A stretch of DNA of 56,996 nt from Parachlorella kessleri (lineage: Eukaryota; Chlorophyta; Trebouxiophyceae; Chlorellales; Chlorellaceae), in the NCBI GenBank assembly GCA_001598975.1, contig BBXU01000810.1:1-56996 (forward strand). The letters run 5' to 3'. Numbering within the stretch: the first letter of the stretch is position 1; each line of letters opens with the position of its first letter. The position numbers were made by a program, and so were the translations under genes. Shown here in pieces: positions 55,444-56,996 of this stretch. The notes under the pieces were generated by a model. That model was given only the letters and a program-made list of their open reading frames with translations. It was not told the DNA's origin and did not search any database.

Positions 55444-56996
55444 ATGCTCAGCAACGACCTTGAACGATCTGCCAGCAGTATGTACGGGGAAAAGGTTACA
55501 GACCTTGTTATCTTTTGCTGCTGTATGGGCCTGTTCGTACTCTACAACCTGTATTACTTCCTGGGAAGACATTTGTTACAAAGGAAGGGGAGCAGGTCGC
55601 TAGACCTGTGGGTGACTGCCAAGAAGACACGGACATTGTGGGTGAGCGCAGGCTTGCAGATAACGCAGACCACCTGTGATGTCCGACGTGTGAAGCCTCT
55701 TCTATATCTGGGTGGCTTTCCTAGCGCTACATGTCCTGGGCTGCGCTGTTCTAACGGCTGAGGAACAACCCCTGTGCCAGTCGACCTCTAGCCTGACCTG
55801 TGCAGGCTGACGATGTCATGAGTAAGGCCGATAGTGCCCAGGGGGAAGCACTTCTGGCTGTCCAAACCATGAGGAATTTGATTGTCGCAGCCACTCTGTT
55901 AGTAAGTGGGTCCTTAAGACTTTTGACTACGCTGCTGCCACCGCCTAGACGTCTTGCCAATACCACCTGACAGCGCTGCTTGCAGGTTATGGGTATTTCT
56001 CAAGTGATGGGGAGGATTGTGAATTTGATGACTACACAGTCCCAGCTTGACACCCTGGAGTACTTTGCCAGCCAGGACCCCATGACGGGTAAGGGAACTG
56101 AAGTACGGCAGGCGACGAGCATGCAGCACGCGCACTGCTGCTCGCATACAAGTGGACCTTGCTGGCTGGGCTTCACGCCTAGGGAGGCCTGGTAGTTCTC
56201 TCCCTTGTGCACCTAAGGAACCGCAGCTAGCCCCTATCCTGCAGGCCCCAGCGGAAGCTTTGCCCCCGCCTACGCGCGTGTCGCAGTCTCTTTTGGCTTC
56301 ACCCTCCTCTCCCTGCTCTTCTTTGCCCAGGCAAGCTTGCTGCCAGGCGCACCTGCGGGTGCCCCGCTGCCATGACAATTGGTCTGCAGTAGAGTTGTCC
56401 AGCATGGCGTGGCATCAGCGCATGGCAGGGGCGTCAGCCATGTGTGCTTGCATGAAGAGGCATTGACCTGCGCTGGCGGACGGAGCCAGCATGCAAGAGT
56501 TGCAAGAGAGGCGACATTAAGGGCAACCACGGTGGTGCCTGCAGTGTGTGCGCCTGGCAGTCCACCTGGGGTTCTGCATCCGAGTGAAGGTCCGACTGGC
56601 TTTCTGGCTTGCTCTGCTATATGCGCTGACACCCTGCTTTTCGTGTGGCCCCTGCATCCAGCTTCTGCCCGCTTGTCACTTTTTAGGTGGAATGCACATG
56701 ACAGTCAGGGGTCAGACAGCAGCGTGGCGGGTGTGCATGTGTAGGGGGTGCACAAGGATACAGACCTACCCCTGCGCGAGGAGATCATAGTGATGACGGA
56801 GCGCTGCAGCCTCTACTTCACTCTGGGGGTGAGTGGGTCTACCTTGCCTCTACCTTGCCAGGGGGACCTCTCCCCCAGGTGCCCTTGCATGCAGGCCAGG
56901 TCGACAAGCTCAGCCAGCCGGCTATGAACACTCCCTGAGAGTGGGCCATGTGCCCTTGCAGGACCAGCTGTGGTGAAGGTTACACACCGCCCCCCC
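55444..56996 (+). CDS. DUF599 family membrane protein (3' end beyond window)
   Basis: Integral membrane protein of the DUF599 family; function unknown. Six exons are visible in phase: 55444-55641, 55806-55901, 55986-56088, 56245-56330, 56545-56589, 56757-56828, giving 200 codons before the window ends. The first helix is VTDLVIFCCCMGLFVLYNLY. The family motif corresponding to AVQTLRN appears as LLAVQTMRNLIVAATLL. A helix pair follows (FGFTLLSLLFFAQCVRLAVH). TERCSLYFTLG matches the segment before the last family helices. Intron 4 has a GC donor (GCCCAG/GCAAGC) that is needed to reach CVRLAVHLGF. The first ATG of exon 1 was taken as start, but upstream in-frame sequence is open to an acceptor-like site at 55420, so a 5' exon is possible. 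Confidence 0.78.

Overview
This window is nuclear DNA from a green alga, most likely a core chlorophyte. The class cannot be fixed by eye. The evidence is: (1) about 97 short spliceosomal introns with GT-AG, and some GC-AG, borders, split over 14 recognisable genes; (2) TGTAA poly(A) signals about 60-160 nt after several stop codons, on both strands; (3) plant-lineage genes, namely an RS31/RS40-type SR protein, a plastid M48 protease, IspF of the plastid MEP pathway with a leader, an XBAT-like ankyrin-RING ligase and a Ser/Pro-rich wall-type glycoprotein. No bacterial operon, rRNA, tRNA or CRISPR was seen. Gene models were built by hand from exon homology, splice borders and reading phase; all the main models keep phase from start to stop.

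Layout. 0-11 kb: SR splicing factor (minus), tRNA-splicing endonuclease subunit SEN34 (plus) and tRNA pseudouridine synthase PUS10 (minus). The SR and SEN34 start codons are head to head, only 27 bp apart. 11-18 kb: thymidine kinase with an organelle leader, then a short-chain dehydrogenase (both plus). 18-21 kb: sparse, with one tentative membrane-protein gene and a small Gly-rich gene (minus). 21-26.5 kb: an AIMP1/Arc1p-like tRNA-binding cofactor (minus) divergent from the mitochondrial chaperone TIM8 (plus). 27-42 kb: two long plus-strand genes, a CSDE1/UNR-like multi-cold-shock-domain protein and an ankyrin-RING E3 ligase. 43.8-48.5 kb: an M48 metalloprotease (minus) divergent from ispF (plus), both probably plastid. 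47.9-50.3 kb: the 3' part of ispF is duplicated about 1.3 kb downstream as a frameshifted fragment. The duplication flanks an unknown ORF and is interrupted by a retroposon-like element whose end also occurs in an intron of the AIMP1-like gene. 51.9-57 kb: a single-pass membrane glycoprotein with a Ser/Pro-rich ectodomain, then a DUF599 membrane protein cut by the window end.

Themes. RNA metabolism is over-represented: splicing, tRNA intron cleavage, tRNA pseudouridylation, tRNA delivery to synthetases, and UNR-type mRNA control. The best leads for something undescribed are the UNR-like protein with alternating canonical and degenerate cold-shock domains, the thymidine kinase with a very long insertion inside its zinc site, the retroposon with a (CTAGA)n tail, and the near-zero-length SR/SEN34 bidirectional promoter.
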